Numbered from the stretch's first letter, positions 21,705 to 34,429 are shown. The stretch: DNA of 64,000 nucleotides from Megascapheus bottae (GCA_024803745.1 JANJXV010000194.1:1550001-1614000), one strand, 5' to 3'. The notes: a model not told the origin generated them from the letters alone. Program-made: numbers and translations.

Positions 21705-23066
21705 GTTGTAGTGTGTGGGCAGGATGATGGGTTCAAATAGGTTTCCTCTCAATATACCTCATCTGAGTTGCCCTGGAGTTTCCTGGCTTTCTTCCTAGAG
21801 AAATGCCTGATATACTGGAATTTTGGCTTGGCACTGATCCAGCATCTACTTCTTCAAGTGAGACATCCATATCTCTCATGCCTGAGATCCGAGCCTCCTG
21901 ACCTTTGGCAACAGCACAGCAACATCTTTCTTCCTCCTGAGCCACAGGCCAAGAGAGCTGGCTTGAGCTGGTTGTCACATACAGTGTCTTGGTTACCAGG
22001 GTTCCATATTCTGTTCCAATGTGAGGGAGGTAGGGTCACCTTTCAAGGCCCAATGACCAAAGCTACTTGCTCACAGAAGACCTCCCCAAAGACATACTGG
22101 AGGCTGAATCTCCCTTCCCACCTCACATATGTATGTAGTAAACAGCACACCTTTTTGTTCAAATCCCAAGTCATTAACTAGGCGTAAGTGCTGGCCTGGT
22201 CTCAGATTCAAGGAGCCTTTCTTAGGTAAGATCCAAACTTAACTGTCACTATTCCCCTTACCCTTCACAAGACATTTTGCTTCACAGTGCCTTCTCAGCT
22301 TGCATTTTGCCTCTTGCACAATTTTTTGCTAGTCCTGGGACTTGACCTCAGAGCCTGACCATTGTTCTTTTGCTTTCTTTAGGCTATAGCTGTCCCACCA
22401 AGCCACAGCACCACTTCCAGCGTTTTCTATGTATATGGTACTGCAGAATCAAACCGGAGTCTTTTTGTGTGGTAGCCCAGCACTCTATAAATAGATGAAA
22501 CACCCAGGCCATCTTGCACATATTTTTCACCTCAATGTACTAGGACTTTGTTAAGTTTCTGTATCCTAATCTATTTTTCTTCCTGGTGAATATCTGTGCT
22601 GTCATCTGTAAAAATGCAAGTGGGAAAATCACAGAAGCATTGGTGACATAAAAAAAGTCTTACAGACATAGATAAGTGTTCATTCTTTGTAGGAGAAAGG
22701 ATATTTTGATATGATGATGATGACTATTTATAAATACTTAATCGGGGTTTAGAGTTTGGGCCAGTGGTAGAGTGCTTGCCTAGCATCCATGAAGATCTAG
22801 GTTTGAGTCCTTAATATCACACAGATATAAAAATCCATATGGCAATGTGGCTCAAGTGGCAGAGGGCTAGACTTGGGAAAAGCCAAGAGCAGTGCTCAGG
22901 CCCTGAGTTCAAGCCCAAGAAATGGCAGAAAAAAACAAAAGAAAAGAAAAGAAAAGAAATGTGCTTTTTACAAGTTATTCACTCACAGCATTTGCCTCTG
23001 AATTCTTCGCTTCTGCATCTTGTGACTTATCCCTTTCCCTCAATGTAGACAAGAAAAACAGATTTT
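21705..23066 (-). repeat. Solitary, inverted, L1-free copy of the macro-repeat spacer
   Basis: Reverse-complement match to 7185-8498 and to the two other spacers, clearly more diverged than they are from each other. One edge is 'cacaagaaggttgtagtgtg' (21703-21722), the other 'gtagacaagaaaaacagatt' (23046-23065). Neither edge is followed by L1 sequence, so this is the spacer without the element. Both shared SINEs are present (22315-22515 and 22745-22950). The copy also includes the 'gcctggtctcagattcaagg' piece missing from spacer copy 1. Confidence 0.88.
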
Positions 23067-24004
23067 ATTACTTGCTATCCTGTTGTCCAATCTTTGGATA
23101 TTAATTCAAAGTACAATATTGCCTGAGATATTGTGTGTGTGCATGTGTGTGTGTATCTGCCAATGTGTGCATGCACACATGTGTACAGGGTTTAGGGCTT
23201 ACTCATAGGGCCTGTGTGATAACCCTCAGCATCTTTTCCTCAAAGGTATTGGTCTTTCACTTCTAGCTTATTATAGCTAATTGGAGTTGAGAGATTCACT
23301 CAATTTCTTGCCCTGTGCATTGGAACCCAGTGCTGGGTTCTCATATTGTTAATTGTAGCTATAGAGAAGGCTGAGGTCTGGGGATCCTCATTAGAATCCA
23401 GCCCCTGAAAGAAAGTCACTGATAGAAATATTTATCTTCAGTTAAGCAAGAATAAATAAGGCAAAAGTGGAACTGTGGCTCAGTTCCTCTTGTACCAGCC
23501 ATGAGAAAATTAGTAAGTGGCAGCACCTGGTCCCTGAGAGAAATCCTTAGCACTGGTTCAAAAAAAGAAAGAAAATAATGAAAAAATTAAAACTTGCTGA
23601 GGAATCCATAAGGATAAACGTGCCTGTGAATAATCTTCTCATTTCAGATTCCCTCAAGAGCTTATGTCTCTCTATATTTTATCAAGTTTTTTTAAAGATA
23701 TTTACATATTTTCTATCTTTCTTAAACAGAGATAGCCATCCACAAACCACAAACACAAACTCTCACACAGTATTCCACCCACCCATAAGTGTCTGGCTAT
23801 GTATATATGTATAGTCATATGTATTGATCTGTCTCTCTATACTAATATATAAATGCATAAACATATGTATTTAGACAAACAGGAAACATACATAGATAGG
23901 TCTCAGGCATTTCCAGATTTTGTGCAAGTCTTCTGAGTGCAACTTACCATTGTATTGTTTGTAAAGATAGAGTCCCTCTAACTTTTGGCCAGCTTCTTGT
24001 CCTT
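23067..24004. repeat. TG-rich simple sequence and head-to-head degraded SINEs
   Basis: 23131-23185 is TG/CA-rich. About 23195-23345 is a minus-strand composite SINE and 23345-23565 a plus-strand one ('gtggaactgtggctcagttc'). 23566-24004 is AT-rich with no recognised gene. Confidence 0.55.
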
Positions 24005-24210
24005 TGATACTTTTTTCTGGCAGTCCTGGGTTTTGAACGCTAGGCCTGGATGCTGTCACTGAGCTTGAGCTTCTTGCATTCAGGAGTTTATTGCAGATAA
24101 GAGTCTCATGGAGTTTCTGTCCTGGGCTGGCTTTGAATTGTGATCCTCAGATCTCAAACTCCTGAGTAGCTAGGATGACAGTCTTGAGCTACCAGTACCT
24201 GGTTCCTTTG
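24005..24210 (-). repeat. 7SL/B1-headed composite SINE, minus strand
   Basis: 'ggcagtcctgggttttgaac' to 'ctcctgagtagctaggatga', with an internal deletion in the right half. Confidence 0.8.
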
Positions 24211-27200
24211 CCTCTTTTACCCTTTTTTTTGGCCCCACCACAGCCATGGTATCTACCTTCCTATGTTCTCTCCACCTGCCCCCAGACAGGGGTCTGACAG
24301 ATGCTTTCCACCCACTTATTCATGTCCTCCTCTGTATTGGCTGACAGCTAAGACATGCACTCACTTGTCTGGATGCCAAACACAAAGCCATGTGATTGTT
24401 TCTCAGTCTGGAACATCCTATCAGATTTATAGCACCACAGAGGGTCCGGTTGATGCTCCTCCAGGGCTTCTTAAATTGTTCTCATATTAATCCTCAACAC
24501 GTTTGTCATCACTTGTCCAGCTAATTCATGGACTATACCAGCATTCCCTACAAACTTAGATCCCAATACCATGAGGACACTCAAGGGTGCATTAGGAGTG
24601 TGACCTGCAGGTGGATGTGAGCCTCTCTCACTTGGAAGGGATATCTCCACCACAGGAAATGGAATACAAATTTAGAATCTGCTTTCATGAGGTGACAATC
24701 TCTGGCAGATGTTCTTATCAAATGTGGCACTGCCAACTTCCAGCTTAAAACATGGGTTGATGACCCAGCATAACAGAGAATGTATTCACCCAGGCCCAAC
24801 ACATAGGCTGGGACCCTGAACTTTCAGGTAGCCTTTGGCTTTGAAGGTCATGAGATCTTAGTCTACAAATGATGAGCCCCCTCCCGTGAGGCATAGCAAA
24901 CGGAGCCAAAGTGCAACCCAGTTAAGCACCAGATCAAGCTTCCCTTCTTCAGTAGGGTATGGTTTGAAAACTGTCCATAGCTTCTGTTTGAAGCCAGACA
25001 AGAAAGGAAAGTCCATGAAACTCTCATTTCCAGTTAACTGCCAAGAAAAAGCCAAAGATATAGATGAAGCTCAAGAGAGCTAGAGAGCCATCTGAAAAGA
25101 ATGGTTACACCCTGCAACATCCTCATTACCTGATCTTGAAAACATCTCTGCGTGCATCCCAGCATGCAGCCAGCATCTGGGGTTGACAGTGAACCCTGCG
25201 CCCATTGGCAATCTGCACTGTGTCTGACATCTGTAATGTGAACCTCATTCTGTTGGGTTTGTGAAGCGGTGTCAACCCTGCAGAAGCAACCAACTGTGCC
25301 CTAAATCCCACTGTCCCCTGGGGCCCCTAGCATTCCCCCATCTGCACCCCTCCTGTGGCTTCTGATCCTAGGGAGCCCTCCTGCCCTGTCCAACACTCAC
25401 ATGAATTGCATATTTCTTCTCCTGGGGCACCTTCTCCACAGAGAATACATGACATGCCCACTCTCCAGGCACGGGGAGATCCTGCCAAAATAGCAAATCA
25501 GTGATAAGGACATAAAGTGATGAATAGAATTTTAGATCCTGATGGTAGACAGTCTGCAAAATCCAAGGGAGAATGGAATTGGAGGGGACCAGGGATCAGG
25601 ATGTGGGCATGGAGCTTCCCTGCCAAGGGGGTGGGGGAAGTCACAGGCTGGGGGATGCACAGGATGATCCATGGGCCCTGTGCAGCTACTGGGTCACCCC
25701 CTTCTGCATCTCAGCCTTTGGCTTTGAGCTCTGTGATCGTCAAGATGTGCACAGTCTGTACTCTGGCTGGCAGAAGAGAGGACCCTGGGAACACAATTGT
25801 AGACCCTTTGTGAGTGTAGGAAGGGGTAGGCTGGACACCCAGTCCAAGAGGAGCTAAAACTGGAGTCGAGGGGTGTGCAAGGAGTTGGTGTGAGGGTTGT
25901 GGGAAGTCACAGTCACGGCAGAGGTGGCTCTGTCTGTGGGGTGAGTGCCTCCCTGCAGGCACAGCACTGGACATATCAGAGATCCACATGAAAAGGAAAA
26001 GCTCGAAATGTCACTATGGTTCAAATGGTAGAGCATCAACCTTGAGCAAAAGAGCTCAGGGACAGTACCCAGGACCTGAGTTCAAGCCTCATGACTGTAA
26101 AAGAAAAAGAACCAGGACTATGAGAGGAAACCTGGTACTCTCTTGGTCTAATCAGACACAAGAAGAGGCCGGGATAGGCTGTGGAAAAACACAGAGAACA
26201 TCTTCCCCCAGCTCATCTTGTCCTGCATGCAGGGACAGCCATGTAACTAGGGCTACAGTGAGATCATCTTCACCCCTGTGCTGCCATCTGAATTGTAGGC
26301 CTCTGTCCTGTCATGGGGTGTCCTGATGGCTGAGCTTGTGCCCTAACCCTAGATGGAGAGCAGCCACTGACAGTGGTAGCTAAGGAGAGATCTGTTCCAT
26401 AGCTATCAGGCCACCCAACATGGGAGCCATAACCACTCCTCACCCAGGTAGAGGCCAATGGTTCTCCAGGTGCTACTGACATTGCGCCACCCCTAGCCCT
26501 GGGTACACGTGACATTCCCTCCACAAGGAGCAGGACTAAGTGAAGGATCAGGAAGCTGCCTATGGGCTTCAGATGATGGCCAGGCTGGCACTACAGATGG
26601 CCTCACTCTGTCACCACCTTCCCCTGCCTCCATCATTCCTCCTCATGCCTCTCTACCTCCCACCCATTAACCTTGGAAACCAATGAACTGGGCTCTCATC
26701 ATTCCTCTCATCTCTTCACCCACCTTGCCATGCGTCCATCCCTCTGTCACTTCCACCCCACACACATCCCAACACCAGCCACCCTGTAGCTTATGATGAT
26801 CCCAGAGGAAGCTCTTGGTGAAGGGCTTGTGACCACAAAAGAGTTACTATCACCCGCTCCGGCCTGATCCACCACAGAATAAGAACAGCCAAGCAGGCAC
26901 ACACTGCAGCAGAGTTGCTCTGCTGCCACCCTGATTTCTTCATGGCCAGGACTTGGCTCTCCTCAGCCTCCCAGCTCAGTAACCAGAACATAGTGCTTTC
27001 ACAGAGCCATGGATTCCAGTCTCCATGGACACAATGACATCAAGGTGATACCAACTTCCCATCTCTATATACTTCTAACTATGGGATGGGAGCTGAGGTT
27101 CTCTTCTGTGACTCCATCCGCTAAGAGGCTCATGCAGATTTCTATCCTTTGCTCATCATGGTGACTCTTTGGTTAACAAGTCACTGCTGGGCTTCCAGTT

Positions 27201-28969
27201 CACCACATATAGAACCCATACTCCAACACTTTTCTTAGAAGGACTGATGACTTTTAAATATTCTCTAGTTTTAAATTTCTAGTTCCTTCCCTCTTTCATT
27301 TATATATTTCCCTTCCTCACATACTTCCCTTTTTTACCTTCCTTCTTTCATTCCTGGCCTTGAACTCAAGACCTGGATCTTTTTCTTAGCTTTTCTTTGC
27401 TCAAGGTAGCACTCTAGCTCTTGAGCCACAGCTCTACTTCAATCTTTGTTCTTGCTCTAAACTGGGAGTATGAGTCTCATGCATTTTTCCCTTTGCTGGG
27501 TTGGTTTTAAACCACAATACTAAGATCAGGATCCTGAATATGCCTCGGATTACAGGTATTATCTAATCAAAACAAATTCCTGATTTCTTTTTTAGACATA
27601 ATTAGTTCTTTCAGGTGAGCCACCAGCCACTCATGCAAGAGCATTGCAGGATCCCAGCATTCATCTTGTCTCCAGTCTTATTCCATCCATCTCACAATGG
27701 TCATCTAAAACACCCTGCTGCATGCCTGAAGTCGCAAGGAACGTTCTCAACGCCATGAGAGGCCCCCTTAAGCTCTGCCTCAGACATGCCCAGCCCCCAT
27801 CCCACTTCCACATGAGCATTTGTTTAGGAGAAATTTCCTGAGTACATCGTCATCTTTTCCTCACCATTCAAATTTCATCTTTGGGGTCATTTCTCCCAGA
27901 CAAAGAGGAACATGATCCATGGTTTGATAGCAGCTCCAGCTTCATAGTCCCAGCCACCAACACCCCCCCATTACCCTGCCAGACACCTGAATTCAAGAAC
28001 AATGTTTTCACTACCCCTGACTCTTATCAAATGTTTTAACTTATACAGTGCATTAAAATAATTTTACTAAATGGAATAAACACATGGCATCAAGCTTCAG
28101 AATCTTTGCACCTGAACTTTTATTGAATAACAGACACACCAGCATTTCTGTAGCCAACAGAAATCTTAGCTTTGAGATTTCAGCATCCCTGGTATCCAAG
28201 TTTGGATGTGCTAACACTGCCCTTAATGGGGCACTTAAATCACACAATCCCACAACAACCAATGTCATTTGACATTCACTGGTAGGTGGTGCTAGGAAAA
28301 AGACTGATGTGCCAACTCCATGCTGGCTTGACCTATGCCATCTTCAAACCTGAAGCAAGTGGGGCTCCTCTCTCCATGACACCTTTTGTGTACTACCCCA
28401 GGAGGACCTTTACCTTGAGACAAAATTATGAAGACTATCTCTACCAGCAAAGATTCCAGTGAGATGTGCCTACATGGATAAAGCTAAAATCTCACTAAAG
28501 TGAGGTTGTTGGCAGTGCTGGAGCCTAAACTCAGGGCCTGGGCACTAAGCATTTGTACTCAAGACTAGCCCTTTACCACTGGAGCACAAACTCCATTCCC
28601 AGCTGTTTTTATTTTCGGTAGTAAGAATCTATCAGACTTTCCTGTTCTAGGTGACTTGGAACTTCCATACTCAGATCTCAGCCTCCTGACCAGCCTGGAT
28701 AAAAGTGTGGATCAGCCATGCGCCACACCTGAGGACTTCATGCAGCACATTTTTTCCCAGAACAACTTGTGACCAAGACTCCCAGAGCAGACCTCAGAAT
28801 CAATGACAGAGTTGGATCTACCCAGTAACAGAGGCAGTGGTGACACCTGAAACTGCGCGTTTGAGCCTTTGCTGCTAGTAAACAGGGCCACCTATGTCTC
28901 AATGAGAAAGGTGAGATTTTGGTGGAGAAGGTGAGATTAAACATTATGTATCATGCAAGAAGAGAGACT
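24211..28969. other. Largest low-repeat stretch; exon-like segments but no demonstrable gene
   Basis: GC content is higher than in the flanks. Two minus-strand segments look exon-like: 25136-25283 (after 'ttggttgcttctgcag', before gtaatg) and 25400-25480 (after 'gatttgctattttggcag', before gtgagt). Neither translation matches a family that I recognise. SINE pieces lie at 24975-25050 (+), 26003-26105 (+, right half only), 27345-27565 (-) and 28505-28735 (-). Nothing else stands out. Confidence 0.45.
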
Positions 28970-29645
28970 ATAAGGGGTCTTTTATTATTCCAAGTGAAAT
29001 TTTGGATTTCCTCTTCTGTTTATTTAAAGAATGACATTGGGATATTGATGAATATTGCACTGAATTTGTAGATAGTCCCTATCAAGATTGCCATTTTTAC
29101 AATATTACTTCTTCCAAACCAGGAGCATAGGTTTTTGCATTTCCTCAGTTCTGCGTTAATTTCCTTCTCCAGGGTTTATAGTTCCATCAAACGTGGTTTA
29201 CATTCTAAGTTTCAGTTCCTCAGTTCCTCTTTCCCTTTTCCTCCTCACTCCAGTTAGAATGGCCAAGATCCAGAAATCTAATAACGTATGCTGGAGGGGA
29301 TGTGGCCAGGAGGGATCACTACTACACTGCTGGTAGGATTGCCAACTCGTTCAACCACTATGGAAAGCACTATGGCAGTATCCCAAAAAGTCTAAACGTA
29401 GAGCTCCCCTGTGATCCAGCAATTTCACTACTTGCCAATCGTCCAGATAGGACATACTAAATTCACTAGAACAATAACATTTATCACAGCACTATTTACT
29501 ATAACAAAGGTATGGAACCAACCCAGATGCCCGTCAGTTGATGAGTAGATCAAATATGGTATTTTTACACAATGGAATTCTGTGCTTCTGTCAGAAAGAA
29601 TGACATAGACGAATTTGTAAGGAAATAGAAAGACTGTAAAGTTTA
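28970..29645. mobile_element. LINE-1 remnant with inverted 5' part (twin-priming structure)
   Basis: 28975-29215 is antisense L1 ORF2 ('aaagaatgacattgggata', as at 10250). 29245-29640 is sense L1 ORF2 C-terminus ('ggaggggatgtggccagga' and 'tggaaccaacccagatgccc'). A 5' segment inverted and joined to a sense 3' segment is the standard product of twin priming during L1 insertion. It is diverged and non-functional, and it lacks the L1 3'UTR. Confidence 0.75.
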
Positions 29646-29709
29646 GAAATTAGTTTCTGTCTCCTTCTCTCTCTCCTTCTCTATCTCTGTAAAATTTAGA
29701 AGTTCCTGT

Positions 29710-29727
29710 TTCTCTCTCTTTCTCTCT

Positions 29728-29803
<76 letters not shown>
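29710..29803. repeat. (TC)n microsatellite
   Basis: About 46 TC units with few interruptions. The minus strand reads as an Arg/Glu run, which is not a gene. Confidence 0.97.
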
Positions 29804-29804
<1 letters not shown>

Positions 29805-29806
<2 letters not shown>

Positions 29807-29980
29807 CTTAGGCTTGAACTCAGGGCCTGAGCTACTTTTGCTCAAGGTTAGCACTCTACCATTTGAACCACAGTGCTGATTCTGGCTTGCTCTTTTCACG
29901 TAGTATTGAGGAATCTAACCCAGGCCTTCATCCTTGACAGGTTAGCACTCTACCACTAAGGCACACAGTCAGCTTTTAGA
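29805..29980 (-). repeat. IDL-Geo SINE, minus strand
   Basis: 'aggcttgaactcagggcctg' to 'gttagcactctaccactaag', ending near 'cacagtcagc'. Confidence 0.8.
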
Positions 29981-30209
29981 GGTTTCTGACAAAGGTTTTC
30001 CTACATGCTATTATTTCTTCTGTGAGTGCTCTTAATGCTTGCTGAAGGTTGACTTTGTTTAGAAGACTTACCCTAATGCTCCCATATACAGAGATTCTAT
30101 ATATAGCTAAATGTTTTTCATTACTCAGAATTTCTCTATTGTGTATGTTCTGAAATGTACTGAAGACTGACTTCTGATTAAAAGTCATTGCACATTTGTT
30201 CTATTCATT

Positions 30210-32187
30210 AGTTTTCTTTTCTTCTATGGGAATCAGGTTTGTGATGAACACAGAAGTATGCCTTCCAGGTCAAACACTTTCCACATTTGTAATATTCATA
30301 AGGTTTTTCTCTCCTATGTGCATTCTATACTTAGTCATGCGTTCATGATGGAATTTTCATATTCTTATATTCATACGATTTTTATCCTGTGTCTGTGTGG
30401 TATCATGCAAACTCAACTATGAGTTCTTCAAAAAAATTTCCCTTTCATTTTATTCATAGGATTCTATCCTGTGGGTGTTTAGTGATAAATCTTGACTTGT
30501 GCCTTCTGGGGAAAAGACTGAACATTTGCTACATTCATTAAGGGTTTTATCTTGTGTTGGTTCTGTGACACAAGCTGAGTTTTCTTCCACAGACTAAAAA
30601 GTCTTTCCTATTTATTACATTGCTAAGGCTTCTCATATGGGTGAACTCTCTTACGCTTCCTGAAGGGTGAATACTGCACGAAAGACTTTCAACTTTGGTT
30701 ATATTCCTAAGGTTTCTAATATGTGTGAATTCTGTTATGCCTCCTGTAATGTGACTTCCATCTGAAGGTCTTACCACATTTGATGCACTCGTACAGTTTC
30801 TCTCCTGTGTGTGTTCTCTGATGCAATTTGAGGGAAGACTTCCATTTGAAAGACATTCCACATCGGTTACATTCATAAGGTTTTTCTCCTGTTTTTCTCT
30901 TATGCATGTTGAGGTTTGGCTTCTGTGTGAAGGACTTTCCACATATGTTACACTCATAAGGTGTTTCTCCTGAGTATATTCTCTGATGAACATGGAGTTT
31001 TACCTTCCATTTGAAAGACTTTCCGCATTCACTACATGCATAAGTTTTCTCTCCTGTGTGTGTTCTATTATGCCCATCAAGATATGACTTCCACTTGAAG
31101 GTCTTTCCACATTTGTTGCACACATAAGGTTTCTCTCCTGTGTGTGTTCTTTGATGCAATTTGAGGGAAGATTTCTGTCTGAAAGACTTTACACATTGGT
31201 TACAATCATAAGGTTTCACTCCTGTGTGTATTCTCTGATGAACACGAAGTTTTCCCTTCCCTTGGAAAGACTTTCCACATTCATTACACTTATAAGATTT
31301 CTCTCCTGTGTGTGTTATTTGATGAACTCGAAGGTGTATCTTCTGGGTGAAAGACTTTTCACATTTGTTACATTCATAAGGTTTCTCTTCTGTGTGTCTT
31401 CTCTGGTGCAAAGTGAGGTATGATTTCAGTCTAAAAGTCTTCCCACATTTATCCCATTAAAGATTTCTCTTCTGTGTGAGATCTCTGATGTGTGCTGAGA
31501 GCTGAATTCTGGGCAGAAATTTTATTATGTTCCTCATATTCATAAGGTTTGTCTTCTCTTGGAGATCGAGGTTGGAGCGTCAGGTCTGACTCCTCAGAAA
31601 TTAATTTTCACACTTGATGTACGCATCACATATCTCAGGATATTTGCTCTGAGGTATTGTAAGGCATATTTCATTACTGAAAGATTTCTCACATTCACTA
31701 CATATATGAGGAATCTCTCCTGTGTACATTTTCGGATGTGTAGTGATGGTCGGTGTTAAGTACAATATTTTTCATCACACAGTAAATTTAGCAGTTTTCC
31801 TCCCTCCCTGAAGAATTTCTTGGGCAGGGAGAACAGAATTATGATACTGCAGATCTTTTGGACTGTCACAATCATGAATAAAATGCTCTGAATATCCGAT
31901 GGATTTTTTAAGAACAGGAGACATACGAGATCTATATGCAGTATGCATCTCATCAGGCTTAGGAGACAGAAGCATGTTCTGACACTTAATGAACTCCTCA
32001 GTCCTCACCCCTAAGTTGTTACCGTTATTACTAATCAGCTCTGGATTATGTGTAGAGGTCAAATTTAAAGTTGTTGCAAATCTCACGTTTTCCTCCACTT
32101 CGATACTACTTGCAACTGCTACTTCACAAAGACATTCATGTGGACTTTCCTGGCAGGTCTTGAACACATTTTCCATTACCTGGACCT
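30210..32187 (-). pseudogene. KRAB C2H2 zinc-finger pseudogene, zinc-finger exon
   Basis: KRAB zinc-finger proteins bind DNA through C2H2 fingers and recruit TRIM28 to silence targets, often retroelements. The acceptor 'gactcattttag' ends at 32188 and is followed by VQVMENVFKTCQES and a linker of about 130 codons, typical for the last exon. The linker frame stops at 31775. In the same frame four further stops follow (a second tga, taa, tga, taa up to ~31460) with one finger shifted out of frame. From 31411 to 30716 eight fingers are readable, with HTGEKPY-type linkers. Finger 5 has Tyr for the last His (LHVHQRIY), and finger 6 has lost a residue and its last His ([10 protein letters not shown]). 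A stop follows finger 8 (HNRIHTY), and decayed fingers continue to about 30210. An active protein is very unlikely. Confidence 0.9.
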
Positions 32188-33433
32188 CTAAAATGAGTCA
32201 TAGAAAAAAAGACACAAACATACATGAGATACAAATATTCCTTACTGTAAAGGTAATGACTTTACTTTCCCATCCTAAGTGTTAGATATTTTAAAATATA
32301 AAAGTGGAAATTGATTTGTGAGAAATATATGCTTTTCTCCCTAACCTATTAAGAAAATGATATTTTACAATGACCAATAATGTTTTTCTGTGTTTTAGTT
32401 CTCTTTTTATATCACAGGAAATATTTATTGAAATTACCCATCTATGTATTGCTACAGTTTTAAGCTGAATACTACCTATAATATACCTGCAGCTGTTTTT
32501 TTTCAAATACTGTTTTGTTTATACATTGAGGAATAGCTGCCTTTCTTTTATTTTTAAGAAATACTCTAAATATTGTGCTGTTTTGCATATTTTAAAACTT
32601 TCTTTTCTTTTTTTTTCTTTTTTTTGTAGTTCATAGGCCTCGGCCCTGTCCCTGAACACTTCAGCAGAAGACTATAACCCCTATCCTTGAGCTACAGCCC
32701 CACATACTCTTTTCTAGAGTTAACTACAGATAAGAGTCTCAGGTCCTGAGTAGCAGATAGGATTACCTTACCCAGTTTCAATGCTGTTTGCTTATTAACC
32801 ATTAAGTGAGGAACACGAATTTTTTCTAGATTCAGCGGCCACAATTTTGGTTTATATGTCTGTTTGCCTTTGATCCAAGCAAGAACGATTCTTGAGAGTA
32901 AGGTCTTACACCTATATCCCTTCAGTTACAACTTCTCACTAAAGTCTCAATTTAGGTATTTGTGGGAATTTTGAAATTTGTTTCTTTCCATTTGAAGTCT
33001 TATAAAAATTCCTTTTCTAACACTCCTGTCCCTCAGTACCATGGAAGACCAGAAAATCCCCAGCTCATTGTCTAGTTAATTTTCTTATGTTGATTGAAAC
33101 TTTGTTGTTTTTTTTTCCTTCCATTCCTGGGTTTGAACTTAGGACCTAACCACTGTCCCTGGGTTTTCTCCAGACTAGAACCCTACCAATGAATTCATTA
33201 CTTCTGGCTTTTTCTATGTATGTTGTAATAAGGAATAAAACCTGTGTCTTTGTTCATGCTAGGCAAGCACTCTACCACTAGGCTCAATTTCTGGTGGAAA
33301 CGTCTGGTTTTGAATACCAGTCTCTTCCTACCAGCATAAAGATATTATCCTTATCAGAGAATAATGCCCTGACTTATTCCTTGTTTGCTCAATCATTTAT
33401 AGTCTTAGTTTTAAAGAAATGAAATATCATTCA

Positions 33434-33464
<31 letters not shown>

Positions 33465-33508
33465 TTTCTTTCTTCATTTCCTTCCTTCCCTCTTTCTTCC
33501 CTCTTTCT

Positions 33509-33556
<48 letters not shown>

Positions 33557-34218
33557 TCCTTCTTTCTTTTTTTCTTGTTTTGCGGTCATGGGACTTGAAT
33601 TCTAGACCTGGCTGTTCTTCCTGAGCTCTTCAGCTCAAGGCTATTGCCCTATGTCTTTAGATTCAACCCCACTTCTCATTTTCTATTGGTTCATTGGAGA
33701 GAAGAGTCTAAGGTGTTTTTGTGATAGGTCAGTCTTTGAACCTTGATCCTCAGATCTCAGCCTCCTAAGTAGCTAGGATTACAGGCATGAGCCACGGGCT
33801 CATGGCTTTCTCATTTTATTTTGTTTCACAGTGATTTCTACAGAGAAATCTAACTTTAACTCTACTGCCACATAGAATTCATCATATCACCCTATGATTC
33901 TTGGTGCCGGGGTTTGGGCTAGCATGCACAAAGACCTGGTTCAGTTCCTTGGTACTACATACAAAGAAAAAGCCAGAAGTGGTGCTATGACTCAAGAAGT
34001 AGAGAGCTAGCCTTGAGAAAACCCAAGGACCATGCTCAGGCCCTGAGACCAAGCATAGGATTGGGAAAAGAAAAAGATTCTTGATTCATTCACAAAGAAT
34101 TCCATAGGTTCCACACAGGATTTAGGGTTACTAAGAATATTATTGCTCAGTACATCACAACATGACCTTACCAATGGGGCTCAGACTCCAACATCAATAT
34201 GAAGATGCATTCACTCAC
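32188..34218. other. Intron of the KRAB-ZNF pseudogene, packed with SINEs
   Basis: Minus-strand SINEs are at 32620-32790, 33110-33300 (IDL-Geo, 'gaacttaggacctaaccact') and 33576-33812 (composite, 'cctcctaagtagctaggatt'). A plus-strand IDL-Geo is at 33900-34075. The remainder is AT-rich. No regulatory element is recognised. Confidence 0.7.
33435..33575. repeat. (CTTT)n microsatellite
   Basis: Interrupted CTTT/CCTT repeats, about 140 bases, attached to the tail of a minus-strand SINE. Confidence 0.95.
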
Positions 34219-34308
34219 CTGTGATATTCTTGTCAGAGGAATTTCCTATCCAGAGTTCTGCACAGTGCTCTAGCTTGTCAATTAATACAGGTTTGGGAAC
34301 ACAGGGCC
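34219..34308 (-). pseudogene. KRAB-ZNF pseudogene, KRAB-B exon (90 nt)
   Basis: The exon reads CVPKPVLIDKLEHCAELWIG, the KRAB B-box pattern (compare the family form KPxxIxKLEQGxEPW). The acceptor 'tctaatttacag' ends at 34309 and the donor 'gtgagtga' starts at 34218. Phase 1 at both ends fits the A-box exon (which ends with one base, G) and the zinc-finger exon (which begins AG), so the three exons would join in frame. No stop lies in this exon. Confidence 0.88.
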
Positions 34309-34429
34309 CTGTAAATTAGAAACAGTAGAGAATTATTGCTTATGCTGTGTCATCATTGTTTAAGTTCGCAGACATCCTACTCACAAGTTATCTATTAAAT
34401 CTTTTCTCTCATTTCTCACTGGCTCCATG

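Noticed and set aside
24858..25055. Minus-strand frame after a good-looking acceptor, apparently an exon
   Set aside because: The sequence 'ttaactggaaatgagagttt' is the complement of the SINE segment before its A-rich joint, so the match to a splice acceptor is a SINE by-product.
25573..25857. Plus-strand 94-codon frame followed by gtgagt
   Set aside because: A single possible donor with no convincing acceptor or family match, and the opposite strand is equally open.
29696..29899. Arg-Glu repeat protein frame, minus strand
   Set aside because: Translation of a (TC)n microsatellite plus a SINE tail.
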